A stretch of 64,000 bases of DNA, taken from assembly GCF_003382365.1 (NCBI RefSeq), contig NZ_QTSU01000002.1, positions 496,001 to 560,000 of the forward strand, given 5' to 3'. Under the pieces are notes generated by a model. It had not been told where the DNA came from and searched no databases. It was given only the letters and a program-made list of their open reading frames with translations. This DNA comes from Lysobacter silvisoli (lineage in GTDB: Bacteria > Pseudomonadota > Gammaproteobacteria > Xanthomonadales > Xanthomonadaceae). The translations under genes were made by a program, and so were the position numbers. Shown piece after piece: positions 17,576 to 26,303 of this stretch. The stretch's first letter is position 1. Each line of letters opens with the position of its first letter.

Positions 17576-18202
17576 TTAAAGCCCAAGCAGCAACCACAGC
17601 CCCACACCGCCCATCGCCGCCGTCCACGCGCGCCGCGCCTGCGTCGCGCCGAACCACGCGGGGCGATGCGCAAGACCGCGGCAAACACCGCCGGCGATAG
17701 CGCCGGTCACCAGCAGCATCGCCGCCAGGTGCAGCGTCATCGCCGCCACAGCCAGCGGCACGGAACCGCGCGCAGCGATCTCGCGCGCGGGCGTGCCGGC
17801 CATGCACAGCGGCACCAGCGCCGGTACCAGCATCAAGCCGGCGCCCTGCGCGGTGGCCATCAGACAGGACCACAGCGCAATGCCGGCGTGATCGCTGTGG
17901 ACGCGGTTCGCAGCCGGCGCCGACGGACGCAAACCGCGCCAGACCGCCGCCGCGATCAGCAGCGCACCGGCGGCGCGCTGCACCAGTACGCGATCCATCA
18001 ACACGCCCTGCATCACCGCCATCACCACCACGCCCACCGACACCGTGTGCCCCAACGCGATGGGCAGCAACACGCGCCTGGCCTGCGCGCCATCGCCGGC
18101 GCGCAGGCCGCAGGCCGCGGCGAACATCCAGCCGTTGGCGGGGCTCAGGCCGTGCAAGGCGCCCAAGCCCGCCACCGCCAGCCATGGCCACCAAGCGTCC
18201 AC
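17576..18202 (-). CDS. Small polytopic membrane protein (UreH/NiCoT-like pattern)
   Basis: 208 aa with about six hydrophobic segments. The N terminus LGALHGLSPANGWMFAAACGLR contains an HGL motif in the first membrane helix. A LPIALGHTVSVGVVV segment follows, with a second His in a membrane helix. The paired His-containing helices recall the UreH/HupE/nickel-cobalt transporter superfamily, but I would not assign a substrate. It lies 22 bp downstream of the DUF899 gene and probably belongs to the same operon (regulator, propeller, DUF899, membrane protein). Confidence 0.75.
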   Translation of the reverse strand: MDAWWPWLAVAGLGALHGLSPANGWMFAAACGLRAGDGAQARRVLLPIALGHTVSVGVVVMAVMQGVLMDRVLVQRAAGALLIAAAVWRGLRPSAPAANRVHSDHAGIALWSCLMATAQGAGLMLVPALVPLCMAGTPAREIAARGSVPLAVAAMTLHLAAMLLVTGAIAGGVCRGLAHRPAWFGATQARRAWTAAMGGVGLWLLLGL

Positions 18203-18224
18203 GACACGGCTCCTTCGCCCGCGC

Positions 18225-18998
18225 TCAGGATTGCGTCGAGCAGCAGGACGCGGCCGGCTTGGCCGCGTTCTCGTAACGGTCGTGGTGGCGCACCCAGGCC
18301 ATGGTGTACTCCAGCTCGTCCTCGTCGCGGCCCTTGGGCGTGAGTTCCAGCAGCGGGTAGGTGTGCATCATCACTTCCACGCCGCGGCCGTAGGTCGAAT
18401 AGGTGTGGAACACCTGCCCGGCCTCGTCGCGGTAAAACACGCTGATGCCGGGCGCCTCTTCGTGCGGGAACGGCTGGCGCACGTAGTTGTAATCGACCTT
18501 GCCGGTCGACATGGCGTCCGGATCGAAGTTCACGCCGAAATCCCGATTGAAATCGGTGCCGTAGGACGACACCCAATTGAACTTCCAGCCCATGCGCTGG
18601 CGGAAGCGCTCCAGCTCGGCCAGCGGCGCGCGCGACACCGCCACCAGGGTCACGTCGCGCTGCGGCAGGTGCAGGTTGGCGCCGTCGTTGTGGTCGGCCA
18701 TGTAGGAGCAGCTCTTGCAACCCTGCTCCCAGCCCGGCGCAAACATGAAGTGCTGCACCATCAGCTGGCTGCGGCCGTCGAACAGCTCGGCCAACCGGCG
18801 CGGCCCGTCCAGGGTGTCGAACACATAGTCCTTCTCCACCTTGACCCAGGGCAGCGCGCGGCGATCCCGCGCCATCTGGTCCTGCAGGCGGGTCAGTTCC
18901 TTCTCGCGCTGCAGCAGCGCCTTGCGCGCGGCCAGCCATTGCGCGCGGGACACGACGGGGTGGTCGGTAATGCCGGTATCGGCGATCGCGGTGTTCAT
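18225..18998 (-). CDS. DUF899 family thioredoxin-like protein
   Basis: 257 aa. Family landmarks: VVSRAQWLAARKALLQREKELTRLQDQ near the N terminus; LPWVKVEKDYVFD; then the thioredoxin-like strand with FMFAPGWEQGCKSCSYMADH, in which the C-K-S-C pair corresponds to the redox site; and SSYGTDFNRDFGV. A CCSTQS tail at the C terminus adds two cysteines. Length is typical of the family. The biochemical role of DUF899 proteins is unsettled; a peroxiredoxin- or thiol-type activity is inferred. It lies between the beta-propeller gene and the small membrane protein. Confidence 0.9.
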   Translation of the reverse strand: MNTAIADTGITDHPVVSRAQWLAARKALLQREKELTRLQDQMARDRRALPWVKVEKDYVFDTLDGPRRLAELFDGRSQLMVQHFMFAPGWEQGCKSCSYMADHNDGANLHLPQRDVTLVAVSRAPLAELERFRQRMGWKFNWVSSYGTDFNRDFGVNFDPDAMSTGKVDYNYVRQPFPHEEAPGISVFYRDEAGQVFHTYSTYGRGVEVMMHTYPLLELTPKGRDEDELEYTMAWVRHHDRYENAAKPAASCCSTQS

Positions 18999-19117
18999 GT
19001 GCGTTCCTCGTGGGGTGTAGGCCGGCGCCTGTGCGTCGGCAAGGCGTTGCCGTCTGCGGCGTCGAAGCCGCAGGTCGGCGGGAAAGAGATTCGGGTCGGC
19101 GCAGCGCGCCGCAGGGC

Positions 19118-19795
19118 TCAGCCGGCGGCGCGCCTGGGCGCACGCACGGCGCGGATCTTGCCGGTGGGGCCGCCGCCGCAATAGAACAAATCCGCGCCGT
19201 CGTACTCCAGGCCGCTCACGTTGGTGCCGGCCGGCATGGCCAGGCGTTCGCGCACCTCGCCGGTGTGGGCGTCGATGCGGCGCAGCTCGCTTTCGTCGCC
19301 TTCCCAGGTGCCGTGCCACAGCTCGCCGTCCATCCAGGTCACGCCGGTCACGTAGCGGTTGGACTCGATCGTGCGCAGCACCGCGCCGTTGTTCGGATCG
19401 ATCTGGTAGATCTTGCGCTCGCGGTAATGGCCCACCCATAGGCTGCCTTCGGCCCAGGTCAAGCCGGAATCGCCGCCCTGCCCGGGCGCCGGGATCGACG
19501 CCAGCACGTCGCCGGTGGCCGGATCGATCTTGTCGATGCGCGCTTCGACGATCTGGTACAGATGCTTGCCGTCGAACGCGGTGCCCGCGTGCGCGGCGCA
19601 GTCCAGACTGCGCACGATCTCGCCGCTGGCCGGGTCCAGCGCGATCACCCGGGAACCGGCGGCGGCCCAGACATCGCGGCCGTCGTAAGTCACGCCGCCG
19701 ATGTCGCCGCCGCTGCCCAGGGGCGCATATTCGCGCACGATCTCGGCGGTGCTCACGGGCATTGCGGTGGCTTGCTGCTCGGACTTGCGGTTCAT
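19118..19795 (-). CDS. Beta-propeller (glutamine-cyclotransferase/PQQ-like) protein
   Basis: 225 aa starting after AGGAGACC. Repeated blades are visible: GGVTYDGRDVWAAAGSRVIALDPASGEIV, GTAFDGKHLYQIVEARIDKIDPATGDV, GLTWAEGSLWVGHYRERKIYQIDPNNGAV. Each is a W/Y-containing strand followed by IDPxxGxV. There is no signal peptide, so the protein is cytoplasmic. It probably serves as a binding scaffold or a small-molecule sensor; catalytic residues are not evident. It is positioned between a winged-helix regulator gene upstream and the DUF899 gene downstream. Confidence 0.85.
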   Translation of the reverse strand: MNRKSEQQATAMPVSTAEIVREYAPLGSGGDIGGVTYDGRDVWAAAGSRVIALDPASGEIVRSLDCAAHAGTAFDGKHLYQIVEARIDKIDPATGDVLASIPAPGQGGDSGLTWAEGSLWVGHYRERKIYQIDPNNGAVLRTIESNRYVTGVTWMDGELWHGTWEGDESELRRIDAHTGEVRERLAMPAGTNVSGLEYDGADLFYCGGGPTGKIRAVRAPRRAAG

Positions 19796-19838
19796 GGCGG
19801 TCTCCTGAAGGCGCACGTCATGGCGCCATGGGGCCAAT

Positions 19839-21059
19839 CTACTCAGCCGGCAGCGCGGCGGGGAGTAACAAGATCGTCGCGAATCCGGCCAGCGACGGCG
19901 CCAGCCAGCGCTGGGCACGGGCCCGGCCGATGGAACGCACCCTTCCTGCCGCCTCCAGCTCCGCCAGCGCGCGCTGCACCGTGCGCTGGCTGTCGCCCAG
20001 CGCCTGGGCCAAGGCCGAGGTCGACCAGGCCGCGCCGTCGGCCAACAGCGCCTGCAGCGAAGCCTGCTCGCCGTCGATGGGCGGTGCCAGTACCGCCACC
20101 TTGCCGCCGCCGCGTGGCTTCAAGGCATAGCCCTCCGGCGTGGCTTCGATCTCCGCCATCGCCGCGATGGTCTTGCGCAAGCGCCCCATCTCCACGCGCA
20201 GACGCGCGCGATGCGTGTCGTCGGGCTTGCGCGTGCGGAATACCCGCGCGATCAGCGCGTTGCGCTCCACATCGCCCGGATAGCCTTCGGCCAAGGCGCG
20301 CAGCAGGGCGAACAGCACCGGCCGCCGCGCCAACGGCTGCCGAGCCGCGCCGTTGCGCAGTCCGCGCCGGCACGCATCCACCACCAACGCATCCGAGGCC
20401 AATAGCGCCTCCACTTCGTCCAGGCGCAGGGGTTGCTCGTGCCCGCCGTGGATCAGGCGCGCGGCCGGTCGACTCAAGGAGACGCGCGCCTCCTCCACTT
20501 CCGCCTGCAGGGCGCGCACCTGTGCGTGGGCCGCGGCCGCGGCCGCGCGCTGCAGCGCGGCCCGCGCTGTTGCGGTCCGCAAAGACCGCAGCGCCAGTTC
20601 GGCCGTCGCCAGTTCCGCCACCGCGGCCAAAGCCGGCGGCAAGGCCGACGCATCCAGCGCCGCCAGCGCCGCACCCGCTTCGTCCAGACGCCCCAACAGC
20701 AGCAGCCGCCGTACCGCGATCAGCTGCGCCTGCCAGGCGTTGGCCAGGTCCCCGCGCGCGGCCAACGCCGCCCCGGCCTCGGTCAGGGTTCGCGGCGCAC
20801 CGCCCAACTCGCGCATCGCCAAGGCCACTTCGGCCTCCGCCACCACGCAGCGCGCCCGCGCGCGCTCCTCTCGCGGCCCGAAGCCGCGCGCCGCCTGCCG
20901 CAACAAATCCCGCGCCCGCGGGTAGTCGCCCAGCTGCGCCATCGCGATGCCGCGCAGGGCCAAGGCCGGCGGATCTTCGCGCAGGGCCACAAGCTTGAGC
21001 GCGCCTAGCGCGTCGCCCACGGCCAGGGCGCGCCCGGCGGCGGCGATCAGGGAGTCCAT
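19839..21059 (-). CDS. Transcriptional regulator with two winged-helix segments
   Basis: 406 aa. The N-terminal 200 residues are Ala/Leu-rich helices resembling TPR-like repeats. Residues about 255-325 form an OmpR/SARP-like winged helix: PVLFALLRALAEGYPGDVERNALIARVF...RLRVEMGRLRKTI...ATPEGYALK. Residues about 345-395 form a second, MarR/FaeA-like DNA-binding segment (WSTSALAQALGDSQRTVQRALAELEAAGRV). It lies 43 bp upstream of the propeller gene on the same strand, so it most likely regulates its own operon. The ligand is unknown. Confidence 0.83.
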   Translation of the reverse strand: MDSLIAAAGRALAVGDALGALKLVALREDPPALALRGIAMAQLGDYPRARDLLRQAARGFGPREERARARCVVAEAEVALAMRELGGAPRTLTEAGAALAARGDLANAWQAQLIAVRRLLLLGRLDEAGAALAALDASALPPALAAVAELATAELALRSLRTATARAALQRAAAAAAHAQVRALQAEVEEARVSLSRPAARLIHGGHEQPLRLDEVEALLASDALVVDACRRGLRNGAARQPLARRPVLFALLRALAEGYPGDVERNALIARVFRTRKPDDTHRARLRVEMGRLRKTIAAMAEIEATPEGYALKPRGGGKVAVLAPPIDGEQASLQALLADGAAWSTSALAQALGDSQRTVQRALAELEAAGRVRSIGRARAQRWLAPSLAGFATILLLPAALPAE

Positions 21060-21123
21060 TGGGGGATGCTACTGCGCAAAACGGCAAATGCCGAACGGCC
21101 GCCCATCCCGATGGCCGCAATCG

Positions 21124-21462
21124 CTAGCGCTTGCAGGCCTCGCGACCTACGTAATCGGCCACCGACTCGGCCGCGATGGGCGTCATGTCGGCTTCGGACT
21201 TGGACAGCGCCATCCGCGCCAACGTATCGCCCGTGCCCAGGAACTTCACGCTGTGGTTGAGGCAGTCGTAGAAGCGCTTGGCGTAGGTGGTGCCCCTGGC
21301 ATCGGTGCGTTTGGTGATGGCGGTGCGGCCCGGCCATTTGCCGCCGATCTCCAGGATGTAGTGCTGCGCCTTGGAATCGCTGGGCACGCCCAGCGGCCAT
21401 TCGTAAGCCTGCGTGGTCGCCGAGAACATGAGCAATGCCGCCGCTAGGGTGAGACGTTGCAT
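21124..21462 (-). CDS. Small secreted protein of unknown function
   Basis: 112 aa with a signal peptide (MQRLTLAAALLMFSATTQA) giving a mature protein of about 93 residues that begins YEWPLG. Two cysteines (DCLNH and the C-terminal EACKR) could form a disulfide. An aggcctcc complement upstream provides a ribosome-binding site. The family is not recognised. It neighbours the paralogous-pair gene on the same strand, 59 bp downstream of it. Confidence 0.75.
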   Translation of the reverse strand: MQRLTLAAALLMFSATTQAYEWPLGVPSDSKAQHYILEIGGKWPGRTAITKRTDARGTTYAKRFYDCLNHSVKFLGTGDTLARMALSKSEADMTPIAAESVADYVGREACKR

Positions 21463-21521
21463 GAGGCCTCCTGAAACGCTGACGGTGGTGCCGAACCGGG
21501 CCGGGCGGGTGGGTGCGCTCG

Positions 21522-22433
21522 CTACTTAATCTGCGGATGGCCGGACGACTGGGCTCTCTGTTGCTCGCCGCTGTCCACGCCGCGACCGACCATGGTGTGC
21601 TCCACGCCCATGACGGTGCCGAAGGTCTGTGCGGTCTGGACGAAGTCGCGGGCGGCGCTGTTGCGCAGTTCATGGCGGAACGGCTCGGCTTCGCGTCGTT
21701 CCAGCTTGGACAGGTCCACATTCGCCTGCACGTTGGGCATGTCGAAACCTAGCTTCGCTGCGTTGACGAAGGCGTACTGGTAACGCATGGTTTCGTTCAG
21801 CGGCACCTGATTGCTGAAGCCGATGGTGCCGTACATGTGCAGCATCTTCTTACTGAAAAACTGCTCGCCCAGTGCCTCGGCGGTCTGCTCGTCGCGCGGC
21901 CCGCCATTCCACTTGTCCGCGTTCTTGGCAGCGAAGTCGTTGCTCTGCTTGACCAGGTTGGGGCGTTCCTTGTCGGGCACCAGCATGAGCTCGCGCACGT
22001 CCATGCGCGCCAGGCTGATGAAGCTGTGCGGATTATCCAGCGACCTCACGATCTCGGCCCGGTCGTCGGGCTTGAGCGCGCCGAACTGCTTGCTGGCCCA
22101 CAGCATCTCCGGCAGCTCACGGTCGTTCATGTCCATCAGACTCTGCAGCGTGACGCCGCGAGCGGAAATGTAATCGTCCGACGGCTTGAACGCGGCCACC
22201 ACGTCCTGGCGCACGCCCGGGTCCAAGGCCTGCAAGCGTTCGCGGCCTGGCGCATCCAGCGCGAACCGGGGGTCGGCGTGGTCGAAGGCGGGCTGGACGG
22301 ATTGCACCGGCGGCACGGCGGCCTGGTGAGGCTGCTGCGCCTGCTGCGGAGCGCCGGGGCCTTGCGGCTGCTGCGGCGGCGGTTGCGGCGGCGGCGGCTC
22401 GTCGCGAAAGATGGACATGAGTCGCTTGAGCAT
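21522..22433 (-). CDS. Unrecognised protein, family shared with 47675-48346
   Basis: 303 aa starting MLKRLMSIF after GGGAGGA. Residues 10-45 are a Pro/Gln-rich disordered segment. The core (residues 85-285) contains PHSFISLARMDVREL, LGEQFFSKKMLHMYGTIGFSNQVPLN, YQYAFVNAAKLGFDMP and RDFVQTAQTFGTVMG. Each of these has a counterpart in the same order in the protein at 47675-48346, so the two are homologous despite low overall identity. There is no signal peptide or transmembrane segment. I found no known family to assign it to. Confidence 0.8.
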   Translation of the reverse strand: MLKRLMSIFRDEPPPPQPPPQQPQGPGAPQQAQQPHQAAVPPVQSVQPAFDHADPRFALDAPGRERLQALDPGVRQDVVAAFKPSDDYISARGVTLQSLMDMNDRELPEMLWASKQFGALKPDDRAEIVRSLDNPHSFISLARMDVRELMLVPDKERPNLVKQSNDFAAKNADKWNGGPRDEQTAEALGEQFFSKKMLHMYGTIGFSNQVPLNETMRYQYAFVNAAKLGFDMPNVQANVDLSKLERREAEPFRHELRNSAARDFVQTAQTFGTVMGVEHTMVGRGVDSGEQQRAQSSGHPQIK

Positions 22434-22597
22434 TCCACTTCCTCCCTGAAGGGGTGGGTAGGCGTCGGGCGTGTCCTGCGAACTGCGCCTGCCGGCGGAG
22501 GCCGTGTTTGCCGTCGGGTTCCTTCGCGGCGGGCGGAGCCATCATACGCCTGGCTTCGGGGGGCGGGTCCAGGGCCGCCGGCGGGCACCGGCCGGCG

Positions 22598-23098
22598 TTA
22601 GTTTCCGCGCCGCGCCGGCTCGCTCTGGTGCAGGAACTTCGTATACAGATCGCGCGGTGCGGCCATGCCGATGGAACCGAGCAGCTCGCCGACGTTGCCG
22701 CGGTGATAGCCGCCGTGGGTGATGACGTGCAGCAACATTTCCTCCCGGGACATGCGGCCGCGGTCGCCGTCGGTAAAGCGGAAATCCAGCACCTCGCCCA
22801 GCACCGGCTCGGTCAGGCCGGCGGCGTAGTCCAGGTACCAGGCGTCCGTGGCTTGAACGTCGGCCTGCAGTTGCGCCAGGGTCGGAGTGTCTTCGGTGTT
22901 GGTGGCGTCGAACGGCCGCGGCGCGCCGCTGAGGTGGGCGCGGAAAATTCGGTCGGTGACGTAGACATGGTTGAGGGTGCGGATGCAGGCATGCAACTGG
23001 ACAATGTGCTCCGACGGCACCTTGGCCAGAAGCGCGAACAGTTCGGCGTTGGCCCAGGCTTTGTAGCCGAAAAGGGATTGCAGGGTGGCGACGGACAT
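22598..23098 (-). CDS. DinB family protein
   Basis: 166 aa, the typical length for the DinB/YfiT four-helix-bundle family. Residues LFGYKAWANAELFALL at the N terminus, LNHVYVTDRIF in the middle and LLHVITHGGYHRGNVGELL near residue 130 supply the three metal-binding histidines. Such proteins are metal-dependent thiol S-transferases or have lost activity; the substrate is not evident. It appears monocistronic. Confidence 0.93.
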   Translation of the reverse strand: MSVATLQSLFGYKAWANAELFALLAKVPSEHIVQLHACIRTLNHVYVTDRIFRAHLSGAPRPFDATNTEDTPTLAQLQADVQATDAWYLDYAAGLTEPVLGEVLDFRFTDGDRGRMSREEMLLHVITHGGYHRGNVGELLGSIGMAAPRDLYTKFLHQSEPARRGN

Positions 23099-23171
23099 GG
23101 GCTGGGGCTCGGCTTGAGGCGCGCTGGTGGGCGTGTGGGAGGCCTACTCCGATTGGTGGCGGTGTTTGAAT

Positions 23172-23404
23172 CAAGAGCATTCGCGCTTCGCGCTCACCCC
23201 CTCACCCTAACCCTCTCCCGCAAGCGGGAGAGGGGATGCGTCCGGCGCCGCTGCTTTAGCCCCTCTCCCGCAAGCGGGGGAGGGGATGCGTCCGGCGCCG
23301 CTGCTTTAGCCCCTCTCCCGCAAGCGGGAGAGGGGATGCGTCCGGCGCCGTTGCTTTAGCCCCTCTCCCGCTTGCGGGAGAGGGGTTGGGGTGAGGGCAG
23401 AGCG
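23172..23404. repeat. Family A palindrome amplified as 50-bp tandem repeat
   Basis: The 352-bp gap between the DinB gene and the ThuA fusion gene holds 3.5 direct copies of a 50-bp unit starting at 23211, 23261, 23311 and 23361. Each carries the CCCTCTCCCG / CGGGAGAGGG hairpin followed by ATGCGTCCGGCGCCGCTGCT. Units differ by single bases. Outer arms (CTCACCCCCTCACCC left, GGGGTGAGGGCAGAGCG right) close the whole cluster as one large palindrome. The left flank 23172-23200 matches 5565-5593 inverted. Nothing else is seen in this gap. Confidence 0.93.
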
Positions 23405-23450
23405 CAGGCAAAGCTAAAAGTGCGGATCAGCAGCAAGGGAATCCATGCGT

Positions 23451-26303
23451 TCATTGGCGGAGGTAATCCGCTAACGCCCGAACCTGCCGCTCGTCCAGGC
23501 CAGCCGCCTGTGGCCGCATGACGCCACGGCTGAGCGCTTCGACGATGCGGTCCTTGGGCCGGGTGGCCAGCACGGCGCGCGGCGGGATGTTGCCCTGGGG
23601 ATGGTCGTGGCAGGCGGCGCAGCGCTGGGCGTAGAGGGCGGCGGGGCTGAGCGACGGTGAGAGCGGCGAGGCGGCGACAGGCGAGGCGTCGACCGGAGCG
23701 GGCGCGGCCACCGGTCGCGCCGCCGTGCGCCGTCCGCCCAAACCGAACGCCTGGATGCGATCGGTGCCGACGTAAACCTGGCCACCGCCGAAAGCCGGCT
23801 CGTTGTACTTGCCGCTGGTGTGAAGCTCACCGGGCGCGCTGCGCCACAGCTCCTTCAGCGTAGCCGCGTCGAAGGCGTACAGCACCGGCTGTGGCGCGCC
23901 GGTGCCGCTGAGCTGGGCCGAGCGCGGTGCGTTTTCGTCCAGCACCCAAACGATGGCGCGATCGGCCCCCCTGCTGGTGACCACGGGCGAACCCGGATTC
24001 TTCATGACCCGGTCGGCGCGACGGTCGATGCGCAGGTACGGCGCACCGCCGGCGGGGCGCTCCACCTGCAAGCGCACCAGCGACGGCGCCACGCTGTCGG
24101 CGGAGCCCGGCGCGCGCTTGGTGCTGCCGCTGAGGTAGAGGTAATCGTGGCCCTGGGCGTCGCGGAAAGTCGCCGGCACCGAGCGCGAGCGCGCGAGGTC
24201 CAGCGCGGCGTCCTGCTCCGAATAGGGACCGAATACGTTCAGCGGGCCGCGCGTGCCGAATTGCGGCTGCGCGGTTGGCGGCAGCAACGAGCCGTCGCTG
24301 GCGGCGTCCTGGCTGCACGGGGGCCGCCGATCGAGGCGGCCCGGCAAACGGTCGCGATCCAGCAGATAGGCATTGCCCTGCTTGCCGCCCAAGGCCAGCA
24401 GCCGCGGCGCGCCGGCCTGCGCGGGCGCGCGCAACAGCGCGATGCCGCCGGAGCCCAGGTCGATGTCCATCTTGGCGCTGCTGCAATGGTTGAACGGCGT
24501 GTAGGTGCCGCGCAGCACGAAGCCGCCCGCGGCCGGCGGCGCCAGCTTGAGCACCGATTGGGTCCAGTCGTGGGGCGCGTCGCGGTAGCCTTCGAATCCG
24601 CTGCCGGTGACCACGTACACCTGCCCTTCCCGATCCACCGCGGGACCGCCCGCACCCCAGATACCGCCGCTGCCGCGGTGTGGCATGGCCACGGCGGCGA
24701 AGGCGCTGCGCACGCGTGCGCGATCGGTGTCCACCGATACCAGCCAGCCGGTCTCGGTTTCGCCGAACACCACGTACAGCTGGCGGCCGTCGGGGCTGAG
24801 GTTGAGCGCGCCGCGCTGCACGCGGAAGTCGTAGCGGCGCGTGGGCGGCACGCGGCTGGGGCCCTGGTTGGCATTGAGCGTGTTGAACGTGTCCTCGTCC
24901 AGGCGCACCGGCCAACCCGGCTGCACCGCGCCGCTGCTCAGGTCCAGCGCGTAGGCCTGCCAACGCTGTTGGGCGTCGCAGTGGGTCACGTACAAACGCC
25001 CGCGCGCGACGTCGGCGATGGGCGTGCTGAGCACACCGGTGGGCACGCCGTCCAAGGGCGCGGGCTGCAAGCGGCAGGGCTCGCTCAGGCGCCTGCGCCA
25101 GAGGATGCGGCCGGGCGCCAGATCGCCCTGGCGCGCGGCGTTGATGGCGTAGACGTAGCCGTTGCTGCTGGCGGCGATGACCACGGCGAAGGTCTGCCCG
25201 CGCTGCGGCCCGTCGCCGAGGGTCAGGCGGTCGATATACAGCGGCGAGGCATACAGCCGCGGCGGTTGGCCATCCACCGCGTCCAGCGGCGGCGATTCCC
25301 AGACCAGGCCGAAGCCGCGCTCATCGACGTTGTCGGGCGCGAGCACGCGCTCGTCGGAACGCCAGCCGCTGCGCTCGCTGTCCACGTGGAAGGTCGCGCG
25401 TGCCACGGTCGCGCGTGCCACGGTCGCCGTGGGCGCGGGCGGCATGGCGGCCGGCGCCGGCAAGGCCGGCAGCGCAGCGCCCGCTTCCGGCACCGGCGCA
25501 TCGGCGGTCCACAGCGCGGCATTGAGCAGCAGGCGCGCGACACCGGCCTGGTGCAATGATTCCAAGTAGTGCGCACCACTGAAGACCACGCTGCGCCCGC
25601 CGCCCTCGCGCTCGTAGGCCCAGGCTAGGTCCGTGCGCTCGGCACGGTCTTCCAACAGCGCGCGGCCGTCGCGGAATTGCGGATGCAGGTCCGCGCTCAG
25701 CAACGCGGTGCGGGTGCCACCGGTGGCGTAGCGGAAGCTGGGATAGAACTCGTCGCGATAGCCGAAGGGGCTCAGGCCCTGCGTGGCCGGATGCGCCGCG
25801 CGCGGTTGCAGCTGCGCCCACTGCGTGCTGCGGTCGTACATGCCCACGCGCACGCCGCCCAGCCATGGGGTCAAACCCAGATCGTCGCTGGGCGGCACGG
25901 TCGAGGCCTGGTGCAGGGCGATGAGTCCGGTGCCGCGGCGCATCGCGGCGGCGAACGCGGCGCGGCGCGCGGGATCGCATAGCGGGTGGCGGTCCAGGCC
26001 GTCGAAGTACCAGATCACCACGGCGGCATCGTCGAAGGCGGCCGGGTTCTGCGGCCAGCCGTCGGGATAGGCGACCACGGCGAACGCGTCGCGGGTATCG
26101 GGGGAGGTCTCGATCAGGCGCTGCAACGCGCGTACGCCGGCCGGATAGTCGTGGCGGCCCGCGCCTTCGCGATGCGGGCCGCCGACGATCACCAGCTTGC
26201 GCGGCGGCGCGCGCTCGCAGGCGGCCAGCGCCAGCAGCAGGGCGAGCATGCACAAGACGCGCAGTGCGTGCTGCGGCGATAGCGAGGTCCGGCCGTCGAT
26301 CAT
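23451..26303 (-). CDS. ThuA–PQQ-like quinoprotein–cytochrome c fusion lipoprotein
   Basis: 950 aa starting MIDGRTSLS after GGAGG. The lipoprotein signal ends LLALAAC. Residues about 25-275 form a ThuA-like (glutamine-amidotransferase-fold) domain: VVIWYFDGLDRHPL, GLIALHQAS, GRSVVFSGAHYLES. Residues about 320-850 form a beta-propeller of the PQQ-dehydrogenase/pyrrolo-quinoline type, with repeated Gly-Trp-containing blades (GYVYAINAARQGDL, GNAYLLDRDRLPG). The C terminus is a small cytochrome c with the haem motif CAACH at residues 895-899 and a likely axial Met in GVMRPQ. It is anchored in the periplasm, presumably oxidising a sugar-like substrate and passing electrons to the respiratory chain. 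Confidence 0.87.
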   Translation of the reverse strand: MIDGRTSLSPQHALRVLCMLALLLALAACERAPPRKLVIVGGPHREGAGRHDYPAGVRALQRLIETSPDTRDAFAVVAYPDGWPQNPAAFDDAAVVIWYFDGLDRHPLCDPARRAAFAAAMRRGTGLIALHQASTVPPSDDLGLTPWLGGVRVGMYDRSTQWAQLQPRAAHPATQGLSPFGYRDEFYPSFRYATGGTRTALLSADLHPQFRDGRALLEDRAERTDLAWAYEREGGGRSVVFSGAHYLESLHQAGVARLLLNAALWTADAPVPEAGAALPALPAPAAMPPAPTATVARATVARATFHVDSERSGWRSDERVLAPDNVDERGFGLVWESPPLDAVDGQPPRLYASPLYIDRLTLGDGPQRGQTFAVVIAASSNGYVYAINAARQGDLAPGRILWRRRLSEPCRLQPAPLDGVPTGVLSTPIADVARGRLYVTHCDAQQRWQAYALDLSSGAVQPGWPVRLDEDTFNTLNANQGPSRVPPTRRYDFRVQRGALNLSPDGRQLYVVFGETETGWLVSVDTDRARVRSAFAAVAMPHRGSGGIWGAGGPAVDREGQVYVVTGSGFEGYRDAPHDWTQSVLKLAPPAAGGFVLRGTYTPFNHCSSAKMDIDLGSGGIALLRAPAQAGAPRLLALGGKQGNAYLLDRDRLPGRLDRRPPCSQDAASDGSLLPPTAQPQFGTRGPLNVFGPYSEQDAALDLARSRSVPATFRDAQGHDYLYLSGSTKRAPGSADSVAPSLVRLQVERPAGGAPYLRIDRRADRVMKNPGSPVVTSRGADRAIVWVLDENAPRSAQLSGTGAPQPVLYAFDAATLKELWRSAPGELHTSGKYNEPAFGGGQVYVGTDRIQAFGLGGRRTAARPVAAPAPVDASPVAASPLSPSLSPAALYAQRCAACHDHPQGNIPPRAVLATRPKDRIVEALSRGVMRPQAAGLDERQVRALADYLRQ

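Noticed and set aside
21522-22433. Type IV secretion effector of the xanthomonad XVIPCD kind
   Set aside because: The C terminus lacks the conserved XVIPCD motifs and the Gln-rich tail as I know them; only a short Gln-containing end is present.
23211-23385. Regularly spaced repeats considered as a CRISPR array
   Set aside because: The 50-bp units are direct tandem copies with no unique spacers, and no cas genes are nearby.
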